Source of the DNA: Trinickia sp. Y13
GTDB lineage: Bacteria; Pseudomonadota; Gammaproteobacteria; Burkholderiales; Burkholderiaceae
Assembly (NCBI RefSeq): GCF_029522115.1
Contig: NZ_JAKWFK010000002.1
Coordinates: 496,001 to 560,000, forward strand
Length of the DNA: 64,000 nt
Reading direction: 5' to 3'
The first letter of the stretch is position 1. The number at the start of each line of letters is the position of its first letter. A program made the translations under genes and the position numbers. The notes under the pieces are model-generated. The model had not been told where the DNA came from. It made no database searches and saw only the letters and a list, made by a program, of their open reading frames with translations. Shown here in pieces: positions 1 through 9,135 of this stretch.

Positions 1-844
<844 letters not shown>

Positions 845-946
845 GGGAACCCTTCCTTTCGCGAGTAGTACTTCTCTTTTCGATCCTGCCGTGCATTCGC
901 GCCCACGTCTGTGCGTGAGCGCATGCGCCGTCAACGCCGCGCCGGT

Positions 947-2308
947 TCAGCGCTTTTTCTTCACCGGACGCACGTAACCGTCACGCGCCACCTGCGTCTT
1001 CTCATTGAGCACAAGCGCGCCTTCGGGCACGTCCTTCCACACCGTCGTGCCCGCCGCGATCGTCACGCCGCGGCCAACGCGCACAGGCGCCACCAATTGC
1101 GTGTCGGAACCGACGAAAACATCGTCTTCGATCACCGTGCGATGCTTGTTCGCGCCGTCGTAATTGCACGTGATCGTGCCCGCCCCGACATTCACGCGCG
1201 CGCCGATGTCCGCATCGCCAAGGTACGTCAAATGGTTCGCCTTCGAACCCTGTCCCAGCGTCGCATTCTTCACTTCGACGAAATTGCCGACATGCGCTTC
1301 GTCGCCCAGCACAGCGCCCGGCCGCAGCCGCGCGTACGGTCCGAGCACGGCGCGCGCGCCGACCTGCGCGCCCTCGACGTGCGTGAACGGCTCGATACGC
1401 GTGCCCGCGCCGATCGTCGCATCGCGCAACACGCAGTTGGCGCCGACGGTGACGTCGTCCGCCAGCGTCACCTTGCCTTCGAACACGCAATTGACGTCGA
1501 TCGACACATCGCGGCCGCACGTCAGTTCGCCGCGCACATCGAGCCGCGCGGGGTCGATGACGGTCACGCCGACGCCCAGCAGCGCGTTCGCAATGTTGCG
1601 CTGATGGATCCGCTCGAGTTCGGCCAGTTGCGCCTTGCTGTTCACGCCCAGTGTTTCCCACGCCTCGTCGGGCTGCGTCGTGACGACGTCGAAGCCCGCT
1701 TCGATGGCATGCTCCACGACGTCGGTCAGGTAATACTCGCCTTGAGCGTTGTCGTTCCTCAGTGCGCCAAGCCACATGGCAAGCTGGGCCGTGGGCGTAA
1801 CGACGATGCCCGTATTGATCTCGCGGATGCGCAACTCGTCCGGCGTCGCATCCTTCTGCTCGACGATGCGCGTGACGTAGCCAGCCGCGTCGCGCACGAT
1901 GCGGCCGTAGCCGGTGGGATCGTCGAGCGTCACGGTCAATATGCCGTAGCGGCCATCGACGGCCGCATCGGCCAAGCGCTTGAGGGTCGAAGCCCGCGTG
2001 AGCGGCACATCGCCATACAGCACGAGCGTAGGTTTCGCCGGATCGAGCAACGGCAACGCCTGTTGCACGGCGTGCCCGGTGCCGAGCTGCTCGGCCTGCA
2101 CCGCGAACGCGACATCGGGCGCGGCGACGGCTTGCTGCACCGCTTGCGCGCCATGCCCCACGACGACCACGATTCGGGCCGGATCGAGCTCGCGCGCCGT
2201 ATCGATGACGTGAGCGAGAAGCGGACGGCCAGCCAGCGGATGGAGCACCTTCGGCAGCGCGGAGCGCATGCGCTTACCGGTGCCTGCAGCCAAAATGACG
2301 ATGTTCAT
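947..2308 (-). CDS. glmU: Bifunctional UDP-N-acetylglucosamine pyrophosphorylase / glucosamine-1-phosphate N-acetyltransferase
   Basis: A 453-residue two-domain cytoplasmic enzyme that acetylates glucosamine-1-phosphate and then uridylylates it to UDP-GlcNAc. The N-terminal nucleotidyltransferase signature LAAGTGKRM lies at residues 5-13, followed by [12 protein letters not shown]. From about residue 250 the sequence turns into the hexapeptide repeats of a left-handed beta helix (acetyltransferase), ending in a basic tail VKKKR. I start at MNIVILAAG (2308): the open frame continues 20 codons upstream, but the family begins exactly at this Met. It lies directly upstream of glmS in the same direction. 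Confidence 0.97.
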   Translation of the reverse strand: MNIVILAAGTGKRMRSALPKVLHPLAGRPLLAHVIDTARELDPARIVVVVGHGAQAVQQAVAAPDVAFAVQAEQLGTGHAVQQALPLLDPAKPTLVLYGDVPLTRASTLKRLADAAVDGRYGILTVTLDDPTGYGRIVRDAAGYVTRIVEQKDATPDELRIREINTGIVVTPTAQLAMWLGALRNDNAQGEYYLTDVVEHAIEAGFDVVTTQPDEAWETLGVNSKAQLAELERIHQRNIANALLGVGVTVIDPARLDVRGELTCGRDVSIDVNCVFEGKVTLADDVTVGANCVLRDATIGAGTRIEPFTHVEGAQVGARAVLGPYARLRPGAVLGDEAHVGNFVEVKNATLGQGSKANHLTYLGDADIGARVNVGAGTITCNYDGANKHRTVIEDDVFVGSDTQLVAPVRVGRGVTIAAGTTVWKDVPEGALVLNEKTQVARDGYVRPVKKKR

Positions 2309-2429
2309 GGCATCGGCGAAAGAGTAAGGGACAAAGTGCGCGATTTTAACACGCGCCAAGCCGCCCAAAGGCCGCCCGGCAAAGCGTCGAAACCCTCCCG
2401 CTCAGGGCGCTACCGCGCGCGCGAGCGCG

Positions 2430-3446
2430 TCAAAGATCGTCGAACTGAACGAACGAAATCGCTTGGCCGCTCTCGCCGCTCGACCCCGTGGTGCAAGGGT
2501 CTTCGTCGAAGGCGATGTCGCCGTCCGGATCGGCCTGGCCCGTCGCCCGCAAACCCGAGAATGGAAACAGCGCGGGGTCCATCAAGTGCGACGGCACCAC
2601 GTTCGACAACGCATTGAACATGTTCTCGACGCGCCCTGGAAAGCGCTTGTCCCAATCGCGGATCAGCGCCTTCATTTCCGCGCGCTTCAGGTTCGGCTGG
2701 CTCCCGCACAAATTGCAGGGAATGATCGGGAACGCACGCAATTGCGCGTATTTCTCGAGGTCGACTTCCTTCACGTACGCAAGCGGCCGAATCACGATGT
2801 GCTTGCCGTCGTCGGATTGCAGCTTCGGCGGCATGCCCTTCAGTTTGCCGCCGTAAAACAGATTGAGCAGCATCGTTTGCAAGATGTCGTCGCGATGATG
2901 ACCCAGCGCGATCTTGGTCGCGCCCAGTTCGCCGGCCACGCGATAGAGAATGCCGCGCCGCAGCCGCGAGCACAGCGAGCAGGTGGTCTTGCCCTCGGGC
3001 ACGAGGCGCTTGACGATGCTGTACGTGTCTTGATTCTCGATATGAAACGGCACGCCCACGCTCGTCAGGTAGTCGGGCAAGACGTGTTCGGGGAAACCGG
3101 GCTGCTTCTGGTCGAGGTTGACGGCCACGATATCGAAGTGGATCGGCGCGCGCTCGCGCAGCCGCATCAAGACGTCGAGCAGCGCATAGCTATCCTTGCC
3201 GCCCGACATGCAGACCATCACTTTGTCGCCGTCCTCGATCATGTTGAAATCGCCGATCGCTTGGCCGACGAGCCGAGCCAGCCGCTTGAACAGCTTGTTG
3301 TTCTCGTAGGCTTCCTTTTGCTCGCGGCGCGTGAGCGCGGGGCGCGCGTGGGCCGGCTCCGGCTGCCCCGCCGCTTCCTGCGTCAGCCCGGCGGTTTCGG
3401 GTTGGGCCGCCGCGCCCGGTTGCGCGATCGTCTCTGGCGCGTTCAT
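2430..3446 (-). CDS. ttcA: tRNA 2-thiocytidine(32) synthetase TtcA
   Basis: ATP-dependent thiolation of C32 in some tRNAs. The 338-residue protein has the PP-loop SGGKDS at residues 81-86 and the cysteines that hold the 4Fe-4S cluster: the pair C156/C159 (CSLC) and C244 in CNLC (C247 is also present). The first 40 residues form a low-complexity Ala/Pro/Gln/Glu extension, common in Burkholderia orthologues. The start MNAPETIA is chosen because its ATG overlaps the folB stop by 4 bp (ATGA), indicating translational coupling. It is the middle gene of a minus-strand run SDR-folB-ttcA-glmU-glmS. Confidence 0.95.
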   Translation of the reverse strand: MNAPETIAQPGAAAQPETAGLTQEAAGQPEPAHARPALTRREQKEAYENNKLFKRLARLVGQAIGDFNMIEDGDKVMVCMSGGKDSYALLDVLMRLRERAPIHFDIVAVNLDQKQPGFPEHVLPDYLTSVGVPFHIENQDTYSIVKRLVPEGKTTCSLCSRLRRGILYRVAGELGATKIALGHHRDDILQTMLLNLFYGGKLKGMPPKLQSDDGKHIVIRPLAYVKEVDLEKYAQLRAFPIIPCNLCGSQPNLKRAEMKALIRDWDKRFPGRVENMFNALSNVVPSHLMDPALFPFSGLRATGQADPDGDIAFDEDPCTTGSSGESGQAISFVQFDDL

Positions 3447-3844
3447 ACCGATGCCTCTTTGATCCGAAATACCTCGACGCCCACCGCGTCGCAATCGGGA
3501 TACACGTCGGGCTTCTCCGTCGATACGGAAACAGCCCGCACGCGCGGATGCTCGAGCATCGTCGCCGCGATGTCGTCGCACAACGTCTCTTGCAGATGGA
3601 TGTGCCCCAGCCCGACGCGGCGCGCGATCGTCGCGCGCATGAAGTCGTAATCGAGCACTTCATGCAGCTTGTCCTCGACCGGCGTCGTGTCGGCCAGCGG
3701 CACGAACAGCTCGACGTTGATCACCACGCGCTGCTCGCCGCGCTTTTCGAACTCGTGCACGCCGATGTTGATATAGACCTCGTAATTGCGCAGAAAAAGC
3801 CTGCGGCAATCGGCGAGCCGGGGATGCAAGAGTGAGGCAACCAT
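3443..3844 (-). CDS. folB: Dihydroneopterin aldolase family protein FolB
   Basis: A 133-residue tunnelling-fold enzyme expected to cleave 7,8-dihydroneopterin (or epimerise its triphosphate) in folate synthesis. Supporting signs are the N-terminal segment [20 protein letters not shown], the central [10 protein letters not shown], and the glutamate in [10 protein letters not shown] start at MVASLLHP (3844); an in-frame ATG five codons earlier (3859) is an alternative and neither has a strong Shine-Dalgarno. The 3' end overlaps ttcA by 4 bp. Upstream lies a pteridine-reductase-like SDR, so two pterin genes sit together. Confidence 0.9.
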   Translation of the reverse strand: MVASLLHPRLADCRRLFLRNYEVYINIGVHEFEKRGEQRVVINVELFVPLADTTPVEDKLHEVLDYDFMRATIARRVGLGHIHLQETLCDDIAATMLEHPRVRAVSVSTEKPDVYPDCDAVGVEVFRIKEASV

Positions 3845-3908
3845 GTTCGTTCCAGTCAAAGTACGCGCGCAAAGCGCGAGGGCCCGGGGGAGCCGGGGCC
3901 GACGCGCG

Positions 3909-4730
3909 TCACCGCGTCAAAAACATTACGTCGCGCGGCAGCGGCACGAGATGCTGCCCCCCGTCGACGATCAAAGTGGCGCCCGTCACGCCATGCGCTT
4001 GCGCCAAGTAACAGGCCGCCGCCACCACGTCCTCGGGCGTCGATGCCCGGCCGAGCGGCGTAACGCGGTGCGCCTGCGCGAATTCGTCCGGCGTTTGATC
4101 GGCCGATTGCAGCGTCAAGCCCGGCGCAATGCCCACGACGCGCACTTTCGGGGCCAGCGCCTGCGCCAACGTGACCGTCGCGCTCTGCAGCGCCGCCTTC
4201 GACAGCGTGTACGACAAGTAATCCGGATTCAGGTTGTACAGCTTCTGATCGAGCACGTTGATGACCACGCCGCGCAGCGCTTCGTCCTCGCGCGCCGCTT
4301 CCGGGGTCGCATCGAACAGGGCGCGCGCGAGCACCAGCGGGGCCGCGACATTGACGGCCATGTGCGCGAGCAGCGTCTCGTAGCCGACGTCTTGCGCGGT
4401 ATCTTCGACGAAGCGCGACGCATTGTTGACGACGCACACCGGCCGGCCGAGCGCGGCCGTGCATGTCGCAAGGAGCCCCGCCGTTTCCCGCTCGACGGCG
4501 AGATCGGCCGCCAGCGCCACGGCGCGGCGCCCCAGCGCGCGAATTTCGGCGACGAGCGAATCGGCTTCGGCCTTGGATGCGCCGTAATGGACGCCGACAT
4601 CCCAGCCCTGCGCCGCGAAGCCAAGGGCGAGCGCGCGGCCGATGCGCCGCGCCGCGCCCGTCACCAGGACGACGCGCGCGGGCGCCGCGGCAGCGCCGGC
4701 TTCAGATCGAGGATGGGGGGAAGCGGTCAT
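3909..4730 (-). CDS. SDR oxidoreductase resembling pteridine / dihydromonapterin reductase (PTR1/FolM type)
   Basis: A 273-residue NADPH-type short-chain reductase. The cofactor motif TGAARRIG (24-31) and the ARR typical of NADPH users are visible. The catalytic set Asp161, Tyr174 and Lys178 has the spacing of pteridine reductase PTR1 (Asp and Tyr 13 apart, then YxxxK), in the context LDQKLYNLNPDYLSYTLSK. Reduction of dihydromonapterin or other pterins is therefore the best guess, supported by folB just downstream. The start codon lies only 13 bp from the start of the divergent methyltransferase gene and I see no clear Shine-Dalgarno. Family is certain; substrate is inferred. Confidence 0.85.
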   Translation of the reverse strand: MTASPHPRSEAGAAAAPARVVLVTGAARRIGRALALGFAAQGWDVGVHYGASKAEADSLVAEIRALGRRAVALAADLAVERETAGLLATCTAALGRPVCVVNNASRFVEDTAQDVGYETLLAHMAVNVAAPLVLARALFDATPEAAREDEALRGVVINVLDQKLYNLNPDYLSYTLSKAALQSATVTLAQALAPKVRVVGIAPGLTLQSADQTPDEFAQAHRVTPLGRASTPEDVVAAACYLAQAHGVTGATLIVDGGQHLVPLPRDVMFLTR

Positions 4731-4731
4731 T

Positions 4732-4737
4732 TACAAT
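4732..4737 (+). promoter_or_regulatory. Candidate -10 element (TACAAT) of the MidA-like gene
   Basis: TACAAT ends 6 bp before the ATG at 4744. With normal -10 to +1 spacing, transcription would start at or next to the A of the start codon, giving a leaderless mRNA. No convincing -35 lies 17 bp upstream, so a promoter further upstream inside the SDR gene is possible. Confidence 0.35.
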
Positions 4738-4743
4738 GCCGGG

Positions 4744-5967
4744 ATGAATCAGAATGCTCACGAACCCGCTAGTTTACCCGTTCCGGCCGCCGATGCGCTC
4801 GCGGCCAGCGCCGCACTCGTCGCGCACATCCGTCACGAAATTTCGGCGGCGGGCGGCTGGGTGCCGTTCGATCGCTACATGGAGCTCGCGCTATACACGC
4901 CCGGGCTCGGCTATTACAGCGGCGGCGCGCGCAAATTCGGCCGCCGCGCCGAGGACGGCAGCGATTTCGTCACGGCGCCGGAATTGTCGCCCCTGTTCGC
5001 ACGCACGCTCGCCCGCCCCGTCGCCCAAGCGCTGGCAGCGAGCGGCACGCGTGAAGTCATGGAGTTCGGCGCCGGCACGGGGCGGCTCGCGGCCGGTGTA
5101 CTGTCCGCCCTCGATGCGCTCGGCGCGCCGCTCGAGCGATATGCCATCGTTGATCTGTCCGGCGAGCTGCGCGAGCGCCAGCGCGAAACGATCGAAGCGC
5201 TCGGGGGCGAACTGGCTGCACGCGTGTGCTGGCTAGACTCACTGCCGGCGCGCTTCGAAGGCGTCGTGCTAGGCAATGAAGTGCTCGATGCCATGCCGGT
5301 GGCGCTTTTCGTGCGTACGGGAGGCATCTGGCATGCACGCGGCGTCGCCGCCTCCGGCGAAAACGGCAGCTTGCGTTTCGAGGTGCGCGCGCTCGATGCC
5401 GCCGGCGTCCGATTGTCCAAGGAAGATGCCGCCTTGCTCGCCGAAATCGACGCCGATATCGACCCGGCGCTCGACTACGTCGCCGAAACGCACGCTGCCG
5501 GCGCGGCCTTCACTCGCACGGTCTGTTCGATGCTCGCAAAGGGCGCGGCCTTTTTGATCGATTACGGCTTTCCGCGCGCGGAGTACTACCACCCGCAACG
5601 CACCGAAGGCACGCTGATGTGTCACTACCGGCACCGCGCGCACGGCGATCCGTTCCTTTATCCGGGGCTGCAGGACATTACCGCACACGTCGAGTTCACG
5701 CGCATCGCCGAGGCGGGCGTCGATGCGGGGGCGGACCTGCTCGGCTACACCTCGCAAGCGCGTTTTCTGATGAACGCCGGCATCACCGAGGCCCTGTCCG
5801 AAATCGACCCCGCCGACGCCGCGCGCTTTTTGCCCGCGGCCAACGCCGTGCAAAAGCTACTGTCCGAAGCGGAGATGGGCGAGCTGTTCAAAGTGATCGC
5901 GTTTTCGCGGGGCATCGACGAGCCGATCGATGCGTTCGCGCGCGGCGATCGATCGCATACGCTCTGA
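4744..5967 (+). CDS. MidA / NDUFAF7-family (COG1565) SAM-dependent methyltransferase
   Basis: A 407-residue protein of the family that in mitochondria (NDUFAF7) methylates an arginine of a complex I subunit; the bacterial substrate is unknown to me. Visible features are GGWVPFDRYMELALYTPGLGYYSGG near the N-terminus, the SAM-binding GAGTGRLA, the NEVLDAMP motif and the TEGTLMCHYRHRAHGDPF block, all typical of the family. I start at MNQNAHEP (4744), since residues further upstream are translated divergent-gene sequence. The start lies 13 bp from the SDR start and has no evident Shine-Dalgarno. An NDUFA9-like gene is 2 kb downstream on the opposite strand. Confidence 0.9.
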   Translation: MNQNAHEPASLPVPAADALAASAALVAHIRHEISAAGGWVPFDRYMELALYTPGLGYYSGGARKFGRRAEDGSDFVTAPELSPLFARTLARPVAQALAASGTREVMEFGAGTGRLAAGVLSALDALGAPLERYAIVDLSGELRERQRETIEALGGELAARVCWLDSLPARFEGVVLGNEVLDAMPVALFVRTGGIWHARGVAASGENGSLRFEVRALDAAGVRLSKEDAALLAEIDADIDPALDYVAETHAAGAAFTRTVCSMLAKGAAFLIDYGFPRAEYYHPQRTEGTLMCHYRHRAHGDPFLYPGLQDITAHVEFTRIAEAGVDAGADLLGYTSQARFLMNAGITEALSEIDPADAARFLPAANAVQKLLSEAEMGELFKVIAFSRGIDEPIDAFARGDRSHTL

Positions 5968-5970
5968 ACG

Positions 5971-7212
5971 TTACGCCGTTTCCCCCAAGCTGCCCGCCAC
6001 GGCTTCGACCCGCGCGCGATGAACGGCGTCTTTGATTTTCGCCGGCTGACCGGCGAACGCTTGCGCAACCGCACCCGCATCGACGGCGCGGGCGGCCGTC
6101 AGCGCAAGGCGCAGCCGCTCGGCTTGCGGATACTCGCGCGTCTCGAAGCCGAGCCGGCCGCGCGCATCCGATTCGCATGCTTGCAGCGCTTCGGCGAAGC
6201 GAGCGGGCTTGCGCAGCGCATCGCTGCGCTCGAACAGCCGCACGAGCGCGGCGGCGCCCATTTCCATCACCCGATGAATATTGCCGTGCTCGCGCGCGAC
6301 GAGCAGCGCCAGGTCGCGGCAGTCGTTCGGCACGCGCAAGCGTTCGCATAGCGGCCGCAGCAGATCGGCGCTGCGCGTCTCGTGACCGATATGGCGCGGA
6401 AGGATATCGTCGGGCGTCGTCGCCTTGCCTAGATCGTGCGTGAGCGCGGCGAACCGGACCGGCAAGGCATAGCCGCGCGCGGCTGCGTAATCGACGACCA
6501 TCATCACGTGCACGCCGGTGTCGACCTCGGGATGGTAGTCGGCCCGTTGCGGCACGCCGAACAGCGCATCGACTTCCGGCAGCACGCGCACGAGCGCGCT
6601 GCATTCGCGCAGCGCTTCGAACATGCGCGAGGGCTTGCGCTCCATCAGCCCACGCGAAATTTCCTGCCAGACGCGCTCGGGCACGAGCGCATCGACTTCG
6701 CCGGCCGCCGTCATCGTTCGCATCAAAGCGAGCGTCTCGGGCGCCAGCGTGAAATCGTGAAAGCGCGCCGCGAACCGGGCCACGCGCAAAATCCGCACCG
6801 GATCTTCGACGAACGCCTCGCCGACATGCCGAAAGCGCCGCTCGCGCAGGTCTTCTTGCCCGCCGAACGGGTCGATGACCGGCCCGGTCATCGACCCGTC
6901 GGGGCACACCTCGCGCGCCATTGCGTTGATCGTCAAATCGCGGCGAGCAAGATCTTCTTCGAGCGTGACGTCGGGCGCGTAGTAGAACTGAAAGCCGTGA
7001 TAGCCCGCGGCTGTCTTGCGCTCGGTGCGAGCGAGCGCGTATTCCTCTTGCGTCTCAGGATGCAGAAAAACGGGGAAATCCTTGCCGACGGGGCGATACC
7101 CTTGCGCCACCATCTGCTCGGGCGTCGCGCCGACCACGACATAATCGCGGTCGGACACCGGCACGCCGAGCAGCGCATCGCGAATCGCCCCGCCCACTGC
7201 GTAAATCTTCAT
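5971..7212 (-). CDS. cca: Multifunctional CCA tRNA nucleotidyltransferase / phosphohydrolase
   Basis: Adds or repairs the 3' CCA end of tRNA. The 413-residue protein starts MKIYAVGGAIRDALLG with the nucleotidyltransferase carboxylates in DRD (21-23). The RRDLTINAMA motif and the EDPVRILRVARFAARF helix identify a class II CCA enzyme. A C-terminal HD domain (HVMMVVDYAA ... ALTHDLGKATTP) predicts the phosphatase and phosphodiesterase activities of the long form found in gamma- and betaproteobacteria. Its ATG overlaps the stop of the upstream glutathione transferase gene by 4 bp, indicating coupling. It converges on the MidA-like gene with a 3-bp gap. Confidence 0.96.
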   Translation of the reverse strand: MKIYAVGGAIRDALLGVPVSDRDYVVVGATPEQMVAQGYRPVGKDFPVFLHPETQEEYALARTERKTAAGYHGFQFYYAPDVTLEEDLARRDLTINAMAREVCPDGSMTGPVIDPFGGQEDLRERRFRHVGEAFVEDPVRILRVARFAARFHDFTLAPETLALMRTMTAAGEVDALVPERVWQEISRGLMERKPSRMFEALRECSALVRVLPEVDALFGVPQRADYHPEVDTGVHVMMVVDYAAARGYALPVRFAALTHDLGKATTPDDILPRHIGHETRSADLLRPLCERLRVPNDCRDLALLVAREHGNIHRVMEMGAAALVRLFERSDALRKPARFAEALQACESDARGRLGFETREYPQAERLRLALTAARAVDAGAVAQAFAGQPAKIKDAVHRARVEAVAGSLGETA

Positions 7213-7859
7213 GCGTCGTCTTCGTAATAGCCAATGCGATGCGTCTCGGCCTGCGCATCGTCGAACCAAGCGCGCACCGCCGGCACGGCACGCACGCTTT
7301 CGATGTAAGCGCGCGCCGCATCGGACAAGGGCGGCGCATAGGTGATGAAACGCGAGACGACGGGCGCATACATGGCATCGGCCGCGCCGAACGCGCTGCC
7401 GAACAAGAACGGGCCCTGGTAGCGTGCGAGACACTCGCTCCAAATCGCGTCGATGCGCGCGACCTCGGCGAGCACCGCGGGCGTTGCGCCCCTGCCCGGC
7501 CGCCGGGCGCGCACATTCATCGACATCTGCGAGCGCACTTCGCCAAAGCCCCCGTGCATCTCGCACGCGATCGCGCGCGCGTGAGCGCGAGCGGCCGGGT
7601 CGCTCGGCCACACGCCATGCTGCGGATAACGCTCGGCCAGCGTCTCGAGAATCGCGAGCGACTCCCAAATCCCTTGCCCCTCGTCGGTGATCAAACACGG
7701 GATCTTGCCCGACGGCGAATGCTCTAGAATTCGGGCCTTCGAATCGGCCTCGCCGAGCAACACGATCACTTCCTCGAAGTCGATGCCCATGTGCTTCATC
7801 ATGACCCAAGGCCGCATAGACCACGACGAGTAGTTCTTATCACCGATAATGAGTTTCAT
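7209..7859 (-). CDS. Glutathione S-transferase family protein
   Basis: A 216-residue cytosolic GST-fold protein. The N-terminal thioredoxin-like domain has KNYSSWSMRPW, placing a Ser/Tyr cluster where the thiol-activating residue sits, and SPSGKIPCL plus ESLAILETLAERYP form the glutathione gamma-Glu binding region. The C-terminal helical domain (from about 90) ends with AVRAWFDDAQAETHRIGYYEDDA. The electrophile substrate cannot be told from sequence. The gene overlaps cca by 4 bp, so both are probably in one transcript, which looks like operon economy rather than shared function. Two tandem 12-bp repeats lie just upstream. Confidence 0.9.
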   Translation of the reverse strand: MKLIIGDKNYSSWSMRPWVMMKHMGIDFEEVIVLLGEADSKARILEHSPSGKIPCLITDEGQGIWESLAILETLAERYPQHGVWPSDPAARAHARAIACEMHGGFGEVRSQMSMNVRARRPGRGATPAVLAEVARIDAIWSECLARYQGPFLFGSAFGAADAMYAPVVSRFITYAPPLSDAARAYIESVRAVPAVRAWFDDAQAETHRIGYYEDDA

Positions 7860-7877
7860 GCGTCACCGCCACGAACG

Positions 7878-7901
7878 TTGATTGGTTGGTTGATTGGTTG
7901 G
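7878..7901. repeat. Two tandem copies of a 12-bp repeat upstream of the GST gene
   Basis: The plus strand reads TTGATTGGTTGG twice in succession, itself built from TTGG/TTGA tetranucleotides. It lies 19 bp before the GST start codon, inside its probable 5' untranslated region. Short tandem repeats like this can change copy number; no function can be assigned. Confidence 0.7.
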
Positions 7902-8111
7902 TCGACCGAATGGGAGAAAGCAAGAACCGCCATGGTGCCACGATGGCGCAATCCGCGCAGCGAGGGACGCGCCGTGCCGGGCTCGCACCGAGGGCGGCGA
8001 GCCGGTTTTCAAAGCGACGGCAAGGCGCGCCGAGCATGCGCTCGAAGCGCGCAGCGCGTACGCCGATCGCGCCGGCATCGTCTCGCGGCGATCGGCGCAC
8101 GACGAGCCCGG

Positions 8112-9068
8112 TCAGCGCCCCGCCGTGGTCCGAAATACGTTGAAGCGCGAGCGCAGCGATGCGTCGTTCAGGTACGTCGGCGCGATCGCCTCGACGGCGA
8201 CGGGCGCCAAGTCCAACTCGGGCGCAAGCGGCCCGCTCAGCACCGCATCGCGCGACATCGAATCGAGGTTGTCGCGGGTGATGAGCGGCTCGCCCGGTAG
8301 CGATTCGAAGGTCAGCGCCTGCATATAAGCGAGCGCATCGGGCAGCCGCACGATCCGGGCTTGACGCCCGATGACCTCGCCGCAGTAGCGCACGAGCGCT
8401 TCGAGCGTATAGACGGTAGGTCCGCCCAACTCGTAGGTCTTGCCATGGGCCGCATCGAGATCGAGTGTGCCGACGATCGCCTTGACCACGTCGCCGACAT
8501 ACACCGGCTGAAACTTCGCATCGGGCTTGGCGAGCGGCAATACGGGAAATAGGCGTTCGAGCACCGCGAACGTATTGAGGAAATGGTCTTCGGGACCAAA
8601 CACCACCGACGGCCGAAAAATGGTCGTCGCGAGTTGAGCGGCCGCGCGCACGGCTTTTTCGCCATCGCCTTTGGAGCGCAGATACATGCTCGGCCCGTTC
8701 GGATCGGCATTGATCGCGCTCAGATGGATGAGTCGGTGCACGCCTTTGCCTTCGCAAGCGGCCGCGATCTTCGACGGCAGTTCCACATGCAGCTTGGCGA
8801 ATTCCGGCCCGTACGGCGTGCCGCGCCGGCCGTGCAAGGTGCCGACGAGGTTGATGACGGCATCGGCCCCCTCGACGAAGCGGGCCAATTCGATGTGATC
8901 GAACACATCGAGCTCGATCACGTCGAGCGGCAACATCGTGAGGTGGCTCGCATGGCTGCGGCGCCGAGTTGCCACTCGCACGTTTTTGCCCGCGGCGACG
9001 AGCGCGTTGGCCAGATGCCTGCCGATGAACCCGGAACCGCCTATCAATGCAATCGATTGATGCCGCAT
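8112..9068 (-). CDS. NDUFA9-like NAD(P)-binding SDR protein (complex I 39-kDa subunit family)
   Basis: A 318-residue extended or atypical SDR. The dinucleotide site IALIGGSGFIGRHL is at residues 6-19. The conserved blocks VINLVGTL, HLSAINADP and FRPSVVFGPEDHFLN are those of the bacterial relatives of the mitochondrial complex I subunit NDUFA9. The usual catalytic YxxxK is represented by YLRSKG. Bacterial members are not complex I subunits as far as is known, and I infer an NAD(P)H-dependent or structural role without a substrate. It is part of a minus-strand series with slt upstream (67 bp) and GST/cca downstream. Confidence 0.88.
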   Translation of the reverse strand: MRHQSIALIGGSGFIGRHLANALVAAGKNVRVATRRRSHASHLTMLPLDVIELDVFDHIELARFVEGADAVINLVGTLHGRRGTPYGPEFAKLHVELPSKIAAACEGKGVHRLIHLSAINADPNGPSMYLRSKGDGEKAVRAAAQLATTIFRPSVVFGPEDHFLNTFAVLERLFPVLPLAKPDAKFQPVYVGDVVKAIVGTLDLDAAHGKTYELGGPTVYTLEALVRYCGEVIGRQARIVRLPDALAYMQALTFESLPGEPLITRDNLDSMSRDAVLSGPLAPELDLAPVAVEAIAPTYLNDASLRSRFNVFRTTAGR

Positions 9069-9135
9069 GTTCGCCTCCCTGCGAGCGACTACCGCTACCG
9101 CGTTGCCGCCGCCCCTCGCTGACCGCGCAGCCCCG

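Noticed and set aside
911-2617. A 568-codon open frame opposite glmU
   Set aside because: It is an Arg/His-rich shadow of glmU and its neighbours in GC-rich DNA, with no ribosome site or domain.
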